A DNA stretch of 64,000 nt from Euptelea pleiosperma (lineage: Eukaryota; Streptophyta; Magnoliopsida; Ranunculales; Eupteleaceae). Both the position numbers and the translations under genes were made by a program. The stretch lies in NCBI GenBank assembly GCA_035048495.1, contig CM068551.1, forward strand, positions 12,650,248-12,714,247. Direction: 5' to 3'. The notes below the pieces were generated by a model. That model searched no databases, had not been told where the DNA came from, and saw nothing but the letters and a program-made list of their open reading frames with translations. Positions 21,010 through 32,900 of this stretch are shown here, in pieces; the stretch's first letter is position 1, and each line of letters begins with the position of its first letter.

Positions 21010-21433
21010 ATTCATCAAATATGCAAAATGGAGATCTATGACCTTATCATGCATCTAGAACATCAACTATCTAGATAATCGGGTGTAACCATTGAAGCGT
21101 CCGGCATAAGGGCCTGGAGGCTGGAACCGAGGTCTGGCATAGCGATTGTCTTAGTTGCGAGTCACGCTTCAGGAGATGGACAGTTGTCACTAGCGGAGCT
21201 ACTGGTCTCCTCATTAGCGGACACGTTGAAAATTTTCTGTGCATGCGGGCTGAACCACACGACAAACATAGATGTCACAACTTATCAGCTCTGTAACCCT
21301 TCCTCACCAAACCGTTCATCCATTTAACCCACACAGCAACATGAGATCCGCGATACGATTCTCGGGTTTCTATTTTTTTTTTTGTAGGATTTCTGTGATA
21401 GATTTCTTTTTTTTCTTTTAAACTTGTTGTAAG

Positions 21434-23835
21434 ATGGAAGATCCGAGGTTAGAATGGAAGGTTGAAGAAGAAGGATCATCAGACGGCAGTAAAATGAGTA
21501 TGATCTTGAATACGGGATGGAGACTGGCGAAGAAGATAGTGATCGTAGGCGTGGCGATAACTTCTGCTCCAATCGTTCTCCCTCCACTAGTGGTGTTCTC
21601 CACACTAGGGTTTGCTTTTGCCGTCCCTTTCAGTCTGGTCTTCGCCAGCTATGCTTGCACAGACCAGCTCATGAGTAAGATGCTCTCGATACCCACTCCT
21701 CCTCCTCCCATGTTGGAAGCTAAAACACAGTCAACAAGTGAAGAAGAGGATGATACAGAGGAAGTCAAGCTTGAAGAAAAGAGAGATGAGGAAAATGTTG
21801 ATAAGAGAGTCGAAGATGAAAGAGGAGAGGAAAATGCAGCCCGTGAGAAGTACACTACTTCTTCCCCATCTGTGGAAGTAGTAGTTCATAAGGATGATTC
21901 CATGCCCCAACAACACATAAGCTCAGAGCATGGATCTGCAATTGATGAGAAGTCTGTGGTGCATCCTGTTTCTTTGGAAACAGCTGAGTCCAAATCCACC
22001 AAAGAGCATCTGAAAAACAGGCTACTATCCCTTCCAAAAAGGTCAGGTTCAATTCATATTTTATTTTTTTATGAAGCTTTTACTAATATATGATCAAGTA
22101 TAGAGGGGCTTGAAATGAAATAAATAAAAAATGGTATTTTAATAACACCCCTTTGAAATTTGAAAGTAATTAGTAATACCCCTTTATGCTTTCAAACTTT
22201 AGGATTTTACCCCCTTGACCTAGTTTAATTGTGGTTGACTTAATTTAAAACGGACTTGAATCACACTTCGTTAGCATTATACTTGCAATCAGTGGCAGAG
22301 CCAGGATTTTGGTCAAGGGTGGGCATTGTAATGAATTTGTTCAAGGGTGCCATTCTACTAGCTTTAAAAAAGGGTGTATTTTAAATTTTCACATTAGTCA
22401 AATGATGGTTAAACTAGGTCAATGGGGGTAATCCTAAAGTTTGAAAGTAGAAGGGGGTATTACTAATTAGTTTCAGATTTTAGGGGGGGGGGGGGGGGGG
22501 GGGGTGTTACTAAAATTCCCTATAAGAAATAGTCATAATAGGTATTCGATACCCTCTACTGCCTGAACCAATTGTCTACACCATGGTTTAAAAAACGGCC
22601 GTTATAACGGATTCGGACCTCCCCGTTACGTTATGTACCGTTAAAACGCAGAAAAAATAACGGCTATATATATTATTTTTGTTATGACGGCCTTTATTTT
22701 CCATTATAACGAAAACAGTGACTGTTATTATTCACAAGATTCTCTACCTCTATAACCATTTCTACCTTAATTTGCAGAATGTATCCATATCTATAGTTGC
22801 TGCTTGGCCTGTCCAATTTTTTTTTTTACATGAGAAAGTTGGCCATTTCATTTCTTTTTCATTAATTTTTTTTTCTCTTTTTCGCCTGGAGTTGTTTACA
22901 AATCCATGGCAGCGAGCAATTTATTGTAGCTGTTCTTGTTGGGGGTCAATAATGCCACTCCCTAATAATGGGCGCGGTAGGGCCCGTAGAGTGCGAGGTC
23001 AATAAGGACACGGTTAGAACAGGCCTGCGGCTGCGATGTTGATCATGGTAAAAAGGCTAAAGTTTGCCGCCTCCTAACAAGATATCTTTTCGGGAGGAAT
23101 GGCAGCGTGAGGCCCAATTAAAGTCGTAACAGTTCTTGCAACAAAAGGCCATCTGCTTTGCCCGGCCAGCTCCCATATTCTTTTTGTGAAGTGGTTCCTC
23201 TTGGTATCAGGAATTCAAATATTCGCTGACACCTCTGTTTTGGAATGTTATCTTGGAATAGGATTTTCAAAATGTACCTGATAAATTTAGTCACTCGAGC
23301 ATATTCCAATGCCCATTCTAGCTTATCAAGTACCTGTGGTTCACATTAGTGTCAGCCATAACTCCTGAGTTCCATGGAAAGGCCACAAAAGTTTTATACA
23401 TAACATCTGTACACAACACTTCTGCACCCAACTGGATGAGTATGGAAGCATATCGCGCGTAATTGAATTGTCATCCAATGATTTTGGTCCCACTGCATAA
23501 CGGCAGCACCCGCCCGGAGAATTTGAATGATTCAACAGGGAAGGTTACTAGAGCTGCAATTGATGGACTTGTTGAACTGCTGTTTATCGATTTTGATGAT
23601 TTTATCTGTTTGTGCACAGGTCTTGGACAGCGAGGTGGAGATATGGAAACAGATCAATGCAATGCGAGCTATAGTGGGTTACAAAGCCGCTCACCGCACA
23701 ACTTCCGTCGAGGAGGTCAAGGCTCTATACATCTTCACAGGAGTGGAGCCACCAATCTCATTCAAGGACCCCTCTAATCTTATGGAAGTCAATGATAAGC
23801 TTCAGTTCCTAATGTCAATAGTTGGAGTCAAATGA
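21434..23835 (+). CDS. Plant membrane protein of unknown function, two-exon model
   Basis: The best model joins 21434-22041 and 23631-23835 (813 nt, 270 residues). Residues 35-75 form one hydrophobic block holding prolines at 46, 50, 51 and 65. That resembles two helices or an oleosin-like hairpin. Residues 95-200 are strongly acidic and low-complexity. The C-terminus is well conserved-looking: INAMRAIVGYKAAHRTTSVE, then EEVKALYIFTGVEPPISFKD, ending FLMSIVGVK. I recall similar C-termini in unnamed plant proteins, but no function. The donor is CAAAAAG/GTCAGG. Two acceptors lie close together: CACAG at 23619 and GGACAG at 23630. Only the second restores the frame from this donor, so the first implies a missed middle exon. 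The 1.6-kb intron carries a foldback element and a family H remnant. Confidence 0.75.
22131..22520. mobile_element. Foldback element in the intron, about 115-bp arms
   Basis: The left arm (TTTTAATAACACCCC, TAGTAATACCCCTTT, CTTTCAAACTTTAGGATT, TGACCTAGTTTAA) is mirrored in order by the right arm ending GGGTGTTACTAAAATTCCC. The spacer contains GGCAGAGCCAGGATTTTGGT, then CAAGGGTGGGCA. That is the uninterrupted form of the sequence flanking the hAT MITE at 40046. The right arm includes a pure G tract. Confidence 0.75.
22483..22504 (+). repeat. G22 homopolymer
   Basis: There is a run of 22 consecutive G near the right end of the intronic foldback element. The corresponding place in the left arm is CCCC only, so the tract has expanded in this arm. 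Its exact length is likely to be unreliable in sequencing. Confidence 0.9.
22582..22720. mobile_element. Family H left end, truncated
   Basis: It begins CATGGTTTAAAAAACGGCCG and continues with CCCCGTTACGTTATG and TTAAAACGC words typical of family H. It then fades near 22720 without the matching CCTTG/CCATG terminus. Confidence 0.6.
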
Positions 23836-24600
23836 ATCAAGACACAGACATGATCTTGCCTTTGAGACTCTGCTAAGCTGGATCTGCCATCTTCACTGGT
23901 AAGAACTAAGAAGTCCAATCTTGTTGATAGATGTTTGATGGGAGCATGAATATCTCAGGTTGCCATAAGAGACCTTCTACATGTTTATAACTGTGTTTGC
24001 TTTAGAGTCTATATATGCATTTGTTATTTGATGATCTGGATGTGCACCTATGGGAGTGACCATATTACCCAATTGTATTTCTAACAGTACAAAATGAAAG
24101 CGCCATATGTATACCCATGGTTAGTTAATTTTTTTTTTTTTAAAAACCAAAATCCTAAACCCATGTATATGTGGCGCGATAATTGGGCGCATGATTGCCG
24201 GTTCAAAAATCCCCCCGCTTCAAAAATGTTCCCATACAAAATAAGGGGATGTGACCGATTATTTCGACGGGCCACACCTTGTTGGGTTTTAGAGAGAAAA
24301 CGGAGAATAATCTGTACAATTCAATGTATAGTCGTTTAAAACGTTTGTTTTTTTTTAGTATAATATGCAGAATTACTAACTAGGTTCGAGACACACCAAC
24401 ACCAAAATTGGCTCTATATTATCATAAAAAAAAATATTTTCAAAAGTGTTCGATGTGTCTTATGCTCTCCGCTCCAAAATGGCAGATGGGATCCACTGCC
24501 ATGGATATCTCTGGCCAGCCCTCTTGTGCACCTACAAACCAAAAACCAAAAATCAGCCTGATTGGTGATTTCTATATGTGTAGTTTGAGTACCCAAAAGA
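23836..24600. other. 3' flank of the membrane-protein gene
   Basis: The stretch holds the presumed 3' UTR of the upstream gene, then AT-rich sequence with a poly-T tract near 24130. A partial family B-like segment (CCTACAAACCAAAAACC, AATCAGCCTGATTGGTGATT) lies around 24520-24575. No coding sequence recognised. Confidence 0.4.
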
Positions 24601-24601
24601 A

Positions 24602-24820
24602 GGGTCATGATGTAACAAGGTATACCTCATGCTTTTTGGCACGCGGAAGCACCCCACTGCCATTTGGGCCCACTGACCGTATGGATGTTTAGCCCACCCC
24701 TTAGTAGACATTCATACCAAAAATCAGCTAGTTACGCCTTAAAAAGTACTTAAATCTAATGGTTGGAGATTACCAATCAGGGTAATTTATTGGGCCCAGA
24801 TGGCAGCGACTAGCAACCAA
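24602..24820. mobile_element. Family C element, right end missing
   Basis: It begins GGTCATGATGTAACAAGGTA and carries the CTGACCGTATGGATG, CCACCCCTTAGTAGACATTC and AAATCAGC blocks of family C. It stops near 24820 before the right terminal repeat. Confidence 0.6.
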
Positions 24821-24889
24821 GTTTCAACCAATGAATTCGTAGATACAAACCCTAGTCAAAATCCATGGACCAAACCTGAAATTGATTTT

Positions 24890-25885
24890 CAAGCTTGATT
24901 ATATTTTATCCATAACCCCAGCCAAGGGAATCCACAGAGGTTCAAATGATTGATAATCCACTCAACCAAGTATGGGAATCCACCCGACACAAGGAAATAC
25001 TCCAAAAAAAAGTTGTACCGTTCCTAAGAGGAGGCATTGCAAAATCTCAGGAACGGTTCAAAACCGTTCCTAATTTTCCAAAACTGGTCCTAATCCTGTT
25101 TGGCATATCACCCCTTTTTTTTTAAAAATTACATTTTAAAAAACGAAGCACCAAGTGCGTCGTTTTTATAATTTTGGAACGGCTGCCAACCTTTCCTAAT
25201 GTTACATCAATCAATTTGGAACAGTTAGCAACATTTTAAGACAGTTTTAAACCGTTGCAAATTTATGTAGGGTCGGGCTCAAGGGACCTCCTTTTTTCTC
25301 TTGGTGTTCGGTTGTCAGCGCCAAGCTGGCATCACTTTTTGGGGCGCTGACAACCACCATTGAAAGAATCCAAAGGTAGTTGTCAGCCGAGCTGGCATCA
25401 CTTTTTGGGGGCGCTGACAACAACCATTGGATCCTTGAAATCCATCAAAAATCCATGGCCAAGCGCAAACACCGAGAGGGGTCAGAAAAAGGGGGGAGCC
25501 AATTGGGAGCTGAACACTCAGAGTTGGCATTGACTAGTGAAGCTGTTGTGTACGAGAACTCATTGGCTTGTGATTGTGTGATTTACAATTTCTTGTGATA
25601 GAAGTTTTACTCATGAAACTATATTCTTTGACCATGATGTGCCTTTCGGTTGACTCGGAATTGGATTCAAACTAGTACTCAATACTTCTGTTATATGTGT
25701 CTTCTACCTCTGCCTATTAACCGACTCTCTTACCGTATGTAACTTCCTCTGAAAGCATCAATTGGTCTATAGGTGGTAATTTTCGATCTTCACTATATTT
25801 TATCCATAACATCAACCCAGGAATCTACCGGAGGTTCAAATGATCAATAATCCACTCAACCAAGCATGGGAATCCACCCAACAGA
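24890..25885. repeat. Pair of about 100-bp direct repeats flanking 0.8 kb
   Basis: The tract ATATTTTATCCATAAC, GGTTCAAATGAT, AATCCACTCAACCAAG, ATGGGAATCCACCC occurs at about 24899-24990 and again at about 25792-25880. The two copies are direct repeats with roughly 10 percent differences by eye. Between them are ACCGTTCC/GGAACGGT inverted words (25019-25260) and a family A element. Old terminal repeats or a simple duplication are both possible. Confidence 0.5.
25270..25499. mobile_element. Family A palindrome, copy 2 (rearranged)
   Basis: It starts GGTCGGGCTCAAGGGACC and ends GAGGGGTCAGAAAAAGGGGG. The inner block GTTGTCAGC..GCTGGCATCACTTTTTGG occurs twice in direct orientation (about 25310-25345 and 25379-25410), so the centre of this palindrome is partly duplicated. 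Confidence 0.75.
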
Positions 25886-26214
25886 AGAGAGAGAGAGGGA
25901 GCAAATATGCCTATGCCGAGAGGTAGAGAGAGAGAGAGGGATAGGGAAAGGGAGAAAGAGCAAGAGAGAATTGGAGAGAGAGGTGCCTGATGGCGGCAGC
26001 GGCGGCCTCCTCATCTTCTTCTTCTTTTCTGTTTTTTAGGGTTTTTTTTTTATTGGGTGGCATGAGGGAAAAACAAGGGATATTTCTGTAATTTTTTTTT
26101 TTCCCTGGGGGGGGGGGGTGGATGAGGAGGTGTTGTAGGTTTTCTAAACGAAAAGGCGGGTGCCAATATCCCGTCCCCACTAAAAACATACACCTGGGGC
26201 TATGGAACTACCTG

Positions 26215-26418
26215 CTCCGAGGATCCCCTTTTTTCCGACCCCTCTCGGTGTTCGAGCGCTCAGCTGTGGATTTCAAGAATCCAACGGTGGTTCTCAGTGC
26301 CCCCAAAAAGTGAAAGTGATGCCAGCTCGGTGCTAACAACCACCATTGGATTCTTGAAATCCACGGCGGAGCACACGAACACTGAGGGGTCAGAAAAAAT
26401 GGGGTCCCCTGAGCCCAA
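26215..26418. mobile_element. Family A palindrome, copy 3
   Basis: The left arm GACCCCTCTCGGTGTTCGAG, GTGGATTTCAAGAATCCAAC, GGTGGTTCTCAG is mirrored by CCACCATTGGATTCTTGAAA, TCCACGG, GAACACTGAGGGGTC. It ends with GGGGTCCCCTGAGCCC. Non-coding despite short open frames on both strands. Confidence 0.8.
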
Positions 26419-26538
26419 CTCAAAAAATAAATTAGACCAAACTACAGGTGAACAACCAAAAGAACCCAAGCCCAAGGAAGTTGTAAGTTGAGCTAATAAT
26501 ACAACTAGGAACAACTCCAATAGCTTTTATAATAGGCT

Positions 26539-26733
26539 CAGGCTCCGAGGACTCCCTTTTCCTGACCTCTCTAGGTGTTCGTGTGCTTGGTCGTGGATTT
26601 CAAGAATCCAACGGTGGTTGTCAGCGCCACCAAAAGTGAAAAAAGTTATGCCAGCTCACAACCACCGTTGGATTCTTGAAATCCACGAACACCAAGAGGG
26701 GTCAGAAAAAAGGAGGTCCCGTGAGCCCGACCC
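26539..26733. mobile_element. Family A palindrome, copy 4
   Basis: The same arms as copies 1 and 3 are present: GTGTTCGTGTGCTTGG, GATTTCAAGAATCCAACGGT on the left and ACCGTTGGATTCTTGAAATC, CACGAACACCAAGAGGGG on the right. The centre is CCAAAAGTGAAAAAAGT and the right end GTGAGCCCGACCC. It lies only about 120 bases from copy 3. Confidence 0.8.
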
Positions 26734-27084
26734 ATTACGATAATCAATTTGACCAATTTCCCATGTATATCATAAAAACCCAATAAGAGAGCAAAAATAG
26801 CATGTGCCTTTTGCAGGCGCTTGTTTTTTTTTTTTTTTATATATATTTAGCATTAAAGATTCTACTTACAGAAAAATGGTCCACATACCTAAAAACCCAA
26901 AAACAGAGAAAATAAATCAAGGACAGTCCAAAACACAAAATCAAAACCTAGGGCCTTCCCTAAAAGAGTTGGGTTGATGTTGAAGCTTAAAAACCCAAAA
27001 ATAGAGAAAATAACTTTTCTACTGCGTCATTAAAATATCGGGTATTTTACCAACACCCCCCTGAAAATTGAAAGAATAAATTAG

Positions 27085-27190
27085 CAAGGTTTAAAAGAGG
27101 CCGTTTTAACATTATAACGACTGGGGGAGATTATCGTTAAAACGGATTGTAACGGCCAGAGGCAAAAATGGAAAAAAAATGGATTTAACG
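27085..27190. mobile_element. Family H left end, truncated
   Basis: It starts CAAGGTTTAAAAGAGGCCG and continues with GTTTTAACATTATAACG, GACTGGGGG and GTTAAAACGGATTGTAACGG. The match is lost after about 27190 and no right end is seen. A second short AACGGATTGTAACG patch near 27710-27780 is probably another relic. Confidence 0.55.
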
Positions 27191-27464
27191 AAAAAAATGG
27201 CACTGAAATTCAGCAACTACTTGAGGTTGACCTAAGACCACACACCATTTACTTATGGACATTGAATGCAACTAAATTAGATTTCCAACAGTCCCTTTTA
27301 ACCACTTACTACTTCCCACGCCATTGATCCATTTTATCAACACGGCCCCCTTTTAACCACTTAATTACTTCTCATGCCATTTTATAAATATTTTCCAAAA
27401 TAACCACTTAATTACTTCCCATGCCATTTCATCCATGAAAAATTGAAGTTTCATTTATACACTA

Positions 27465-28285
27465 CTAGCGGGTGCCCCGTGCCATCGGCACTCCTCGACA
27501 AAGATTTTGCCAAAATCAGTTGAGTGGCGGAGATCCACCATCTATTTGGGGGAGGATTAGAGGAGGTATAAGTAGGGAGACAACCAATGTGTTTTGTTAT
27601 GTAGAATAGTAAATGGCCTATGCCCACGGCACTCTCCGACAAAAGCGTTTGCAAAAATTGGGTGCCTTCAGCACTCGAACGGTGGGGCATTACCATTTTT
27701 TCTATTATAACGGATTGTAACGCACAGAGGGAGAAATGGAAAAATAACAGAAATAACAAAAAATAATGGTGTTAAAATTCAAATTTTAAATAAATTGAGG
27801 TCAAATTAGGCGGATTGAGTGGCTGAAATCTAACCGTCTACATTAGATTGATGGATTTGATCTCAACTACTCTTTATCTAACCATCCACATTAGATGGAT
27901 GGATAAGATAAGAGAATACAACTGAGTTGTCTTGTTATATGCATGGGTGGCCCGTGCCCGCGGCACTTTTCGACGAAGCGTTTGTCAAAATCAGGTGTGA
28001 GTTAATCTCAGCCAACGATATGAAGCATAGTGGATCTTAGCCACTCATTATTGAAGCCATATAAGATAAGAGGGGGTATAAGAAAATCAGTCACTTGTAC
28101 ATATTGATAGTGGGTGGCCCGTGCCCTCAGCACTCCCCGTCAAAGAATTTGTCAAAATCAGGTGTGAGTGGCTGAGTTCCACCGTCCATTTGGGGAGTAA
28201 GATCTCGGCCCTTCTTTGTTGAAACAGATAAGAGGGGGTATAAGTGGGGAGACAACTTCCCTGCTTTGTTATATAGATTATATAT
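27465..28285. repeat. Four related Helitron-like repeat units
   Basis: The word GGTGGCCCGTGCCC plus GGCACT, or a close variant, starts at about 27470, 27614, 27945 and 28112. Each is followed by CGAC-AAAG-TTTGCCAAAATCAG and in three units by GAGGTATAAGTAGGGAGAC-like sequence. Similar CCCGTGC-rich short units with TATATAGA junctions are common in plant non-autonomous Helitrons. Assignment is inference because the hairpin and CTRR end were not located. Confidence 0.45.
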
Positions 28286-28289
28286 CAAA

Positions 28290-29019
28290 ATTAAAAAAAA
28301 AAATCCAATGAGGCCCTGGATGGTTGCCTTCAATAAAGTTTTCTACAAAAGATTTTTGCCCATAAACGTTCATAAAAATTTTCTAGACCAAAACTTTTGG
28401 CATAGAAATCTTTTTCTAGAAGACTTTTCCACAGTCACCATACAGAGCCTAATTGCCAAGGTTAGGAATTTTTTTTCTTCTTTTTTGATGTCCATTTTCT
28501 TTCCTTTTTAATAAATCAAGCACACAAAGAAATCTCAACCAATAGATCAAATGTTAAATTTGACAACTAAAAAAGTATGATTAAAGGTCAAAATAGAAGT
28601 ACACTCATCTGTTCTACTATATTACGGACAAAGGTCCTTGCGTGCCGCACGCTAAACCCCAAATATGCCCAAAATACCATTTTTTGTTTCTTTTCATTTT
28701 CTTGATTTTTTTTTACTTTGGAAGGGGTTCTTCGGTCTTATTGGTGTCAAATACACGTCAGCCCTGCAACTCTTCAATGCTCTCTTTTATTACAAAAATA
28801 AAAAAAAATCTTATTTCTAATATTACCCTCAAGTTCATTAAATTAACAAGCATTACTTCTTTCAAGTGTAGAAATTGTTTTAATTGATAAGGGTTCTTTG
28901 GTTATTTAGTATTTTCACATTCAAAAGCAACTTAAAGCAGCCGTTCAAGCAATCATTACATTTAATTTAACACTTAAACTATTCATTGGAAAAAATTAGA
29001 TGATAGGTCCATCATCGTA
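28290..29019. other. AT-rich intergenic stretch
   Basis: No gene or complete repeat is recognised. Poly-A and poly-T tracts are frequent. The stretch ends where a family B unit begins. Confidence 0.4.
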
Positions 29020-29640
29020 GTTGATGATCGACTCACATTGTAAGCTACATGGCACACTATCAGAGGATCTAACCGTATGGACGTCTGACACATCCCTAAA
29101 TGAACTTATGTAACAAAAATAAGCCTGATGAGTAATTTCTAACCGTTTGATCGTAATTATTGAAATACACGGTGTAAAATAATCTATGAAAATGACTCTA
29201 ATACAATGGCTATAAATTACTAATCATGGTGAATTTTAATACATAGATCTAACTATGGATGGTAAAAACATCTACACGGTGAGTGGTATCTAAGAGTGCT
29301 CCACGTGGATCATAATATGGTCCATCATCAACTTGGATGTCTTCAAAATAGAAACAAAACCAAAAGCTACCGCACATACTTCATTATTAAAATAGTAATG
29401 ATCACATGGTTCAAGAGCCATGGATATTATCATGTTGTATAGTGGTGTCATCTTGTCACTAGCCAAATAATACTCAAAATCTACGGTTAAAAACAAACAA
29501 TGCGAAAGACCCTATTCCAATGGACAAAAATAACTAATCAGGATGAATTTTCATATGTAGATCCCCTAGGGATGGGCAAAATGTCTATACGGTCATCGAT
29601 CTCTAAGGTGCTGCCATGTGTAAGGTGCAAGTCAAATGTA
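29020..29640. mobile_element. Two adjacent family B units
   Basis: The first unit (about 29020-29330) has ACACTATCAGAGGATCTAAC, ATGGACGTCTGACACATCCC, GATGAGTAATTTC and mirrored AAATTACTAATCATGG, with a right end GAGTGCTCCACGTGG. The second (about 29455-29635) repeats the right half and ends GCTGCCATGTGTAAGG. The latter is the family B version carried in Helitron-like units. Confidence 0.55.
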
Positions 29641-32600
29641 AAGAGTTTGAATTCAATCTAAGTATTTTGGGGTACAACTGAACCTTGAAATTTTTATATG
29701 TAGCCTCAGTCTTGAAACATAAATTTTCATTGGTTGGGCTACCACTTGATGGGTCCCACCTAGGAGATCTAAAGGCCGAAACTCCACGCAATCAGATCTT
29801 AACTCCAGGTGAGATTAACCATGTCATGTTACCATTCTAATTTCAGTTGTTGTAGCAACAAAACAGTTTCACACCAGCATTTGATGCAGACTAGATTCAA
29901 GTACATAACACTAGATAATACTGTAATTAACAAATCAGAGAAGTGGCAAGCAGCAACCCCATGAACCATCGTGGGCAGGGAGACGGACCCCAAAAATTTT
30001 GGTTTCATAGGAGTACAACAGTAATAAAATTCTCAGCTATGGAACCGCATTGATCACAATAATGAGATAATGGAAACATAACTGCTCATAGGAGCATCCA
30101 TACTTTTTGATCATCATCATCATCTGGGGTCAGCAACATAATTACTGATTCAATTTGTCCATATTTATCAAAATGATCTGTAATCACATCTCTCAATTAA
30201 CAATAATGACAATAAGAGCAATATTAGAAAAAGAATGTTGTCTCACATCCAGATCTTCTGTTTTATTCTATATACAAAACATGGGATTCTCCAATCTCCA
30301 AACAGATAAAGTGTTCCCTCCCTCCCATAATTAATGCCTGCAAACCGAAAGAATCACTCTTTTTGGACTCCTTACTTCAAATGATGATCCTGTCAGAGAA
30401 CCAAAAGGAATTTGTAGGGGTTTTTCCTTGCGTCAGTCCCTTCATTCTCAATCTGTTTCTAAAATTTATATCCAGTTTATAGAAATGTTACATGAGTCCA
30501 AGATATTAGTGCTGGATGTTGCTGTTCCTGTTTTACAATTTTCTGCAGAATTCTCTGTTTGGTTCTACTAATGGCAAGGGTTTGCACTTTGTATGGTATC
30601 TATATCTAATTCTATTTTATAACTTGCAGGCAGACCCATTCAAAGATCATTCTATAGTAGCAGCTTCTGCAATGAACAGTCTATTATACAGGAAAAACGC
30701 TTAGCATTCAGAATGATTTTCTCCATTACCTCACCTGTAATGAAATGATAGCATTTAGAGATACATAGATAGATTGCCTGTGATGAAAAGATGGCATTTA
30801 GAGGTGAGCATTGGCATTTAGCCTATTAATCCAACCCCTATGTAAAAAAATTGTCAATTACTGAGACAATAAGTAAAAAAATTATGATGTGGGATTGTTC
30901 CTCTTTTTCCTTTGCTTAAAAAGATAAAAAAAATAGTATGAAGGCTTACATTTGCAGCTTCCAAAGCTTGTGAAAATTTATGTTTGGTTGGAACTTGATA
31001 AGAGCACTAGTGACAGCTCCGATGGTAGTTGCTGGACAATTGAGAGTGGCTGTCGGTAGGGACACTTTATTGTCATTTAATATAAAAAACAGAATTACAT
31101 GAAGTTACACTGAGTTATTCATCTCCCCATAAGCTTTCCAGCAATGATAGCTCCATCTACAACAATCACAGAAATGACATGGTTAGTCTTCCCTAAAAGA
31201 TCGCAAGTAACTGTCATTCCTACCAAATTATACAGAAAAAAAAATGAACCTTCAAAACCAGTTTGTTTAAGAGGAATGCAACATAAGATAAATTCAGAAG
31301 TCTAGAATTTGCTTCCATCATCAAAAACCAATTTGTGAATCCATCACGGGCACATTAAAAAAATGTGATGGAGTGCGAACGTAGACATGCCAAGAACAGA
31401 ATAGATGCTTGTACAGCTATGTCTTGCGCCAAATGCATGTAAATGCTCTCATCCCTTCTAGGAAACCCTGCAAGCCCTGAAGTCTGGCTAATGCTTTGCT
31501 TTCTACACCTGCCTATCGGAATTTTCTGTGGGTGTGGGTGTGGGTGTGGGTGGAAAGATTCAAATGACATAAACCATTGAACAATCAACTCACATACAAT
31601 AAGGAGAGAATAAATGCAAGCAACGGCAGAATAAAGATATGCACTGCAGTCCAAGCACCTAAAAGTTCCTTCATTTGTTCATTTGATCATCTCCAGCATG
31701 GTAATTGTTGTACTGTATTCAAGGCAAAGCATTTTCACATCCCATTAAAAGAAGTACTATGAAACAAATAAGATCAAATAGAATTTTTTGACAGGACAAA
31801 ATACTCGTGGGTGAAACACCACTGCAATTGGTCATGGAGTTGAATCTTATTAACACTTAAAGTTATCAAATGGATTCATAACCCAAAGTATTTCCAACAG
31901 CTCTGAATTGCAGATATCATTCAAATCAGTTTTCATTCTCCATCTTCACCCCTCCGTTGCCACCGGCATTTGTACACTACATCAAGGGGAAAAGAGACTA
32001 GTTTGGTAGCTTATGAGCCACCATATTAAATGGTAAGTGGTTCCCATACACAAAAGATCCTGCAAAGACCAGTATCTGAACTACATTAGTCTAACGAATG
32101 AAAGCCTATCTGGCCTCCCAGTCATATCGACACGATTCAAAAAACCACTGTAGTGTGGAAAACAATGAGACCACTTAATAGTGCTGCTCATAAACAATTG
32201 TTAATAATCAAACAATTTGATCTGTGATATGAGTAACTACAGGTCTTTATACCTATCATATCATCAAATGGAAAAATATGTATTTCACCTACTTATTCTA
32301 ACAGCCATCTCTGATGAGGATTTCTACTCTGAGGTTTGAACCTTAAATTTTATGCATAAAACAGTTAGTGGCAGTATAGTGTTCAATTTCAATTAAAAGA
32401 GAACTATCTGAATAAAAATATCAGTAATGTATATGTTCTGTAAAGAAAATAAAAAAGAGTAATACAAATACTAGTATGTACTTTGTAATCCACTAGCAAA
32501 TCTTACAATAAACCAGTACCCACAGAATTAGAGAAGATAAATCTGTAACATAGAAGAACTTATCGGTTTACTTATCAATTTTTTTTTTTTCAGTTTAGTA

Positions 32601-32900
32601 GGGTTGAGACACGTGGACGTGCATGTGCTGTACTGAGGCAGTACCCAAGATAGAGTGATTTTGTACCACGAGAGATTTCACAAAAGAAAAATTTTCTATT
32701 TCTTCAATCGTAATGAAAAATTACATAAGGATTGCTTAAATACTAACTCACTTAACTTAATCTAGTCTTGACCATCTAAATAAACTAAAAGAATCCAATG
32801 GCCCAAATAAAATACTACAACCAACTAAGAAAAATTACAAAGAACCCCACAACTTTGGCTATTTTTGCTTGAACACCCAAAACTCTAAAAAAATATAAAA
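29641..32900. other. Low-repeat region without a firm gene
   Basis: This 3.2-kb stretch has few recognisable repeats. Two exon-like pieces stand out. One is on the plus strand at 30631-30704, after TTGCAG, reading ADPFKDHSIVAASAMNSL to a stop. The other is on the minus strand near 31105-31160, after TTGTAG, reading DGAIIAGKLMGR to a stop. Neither belongs to a family I can name and no neighbouring exons were found. A (GTGTGG)n microsatellite lies at 31527-31552. An isolated transposon-like end, TAAGGGTCTGTTGGG, is at 32906-32920. Confidence 0.35.

Noticed and set aside
30516..30704. 62-residue frame as a gene
   Set aside because: Only its last 24 codons after a possible acceptor look protein-like, and no companion exons or family were identified.
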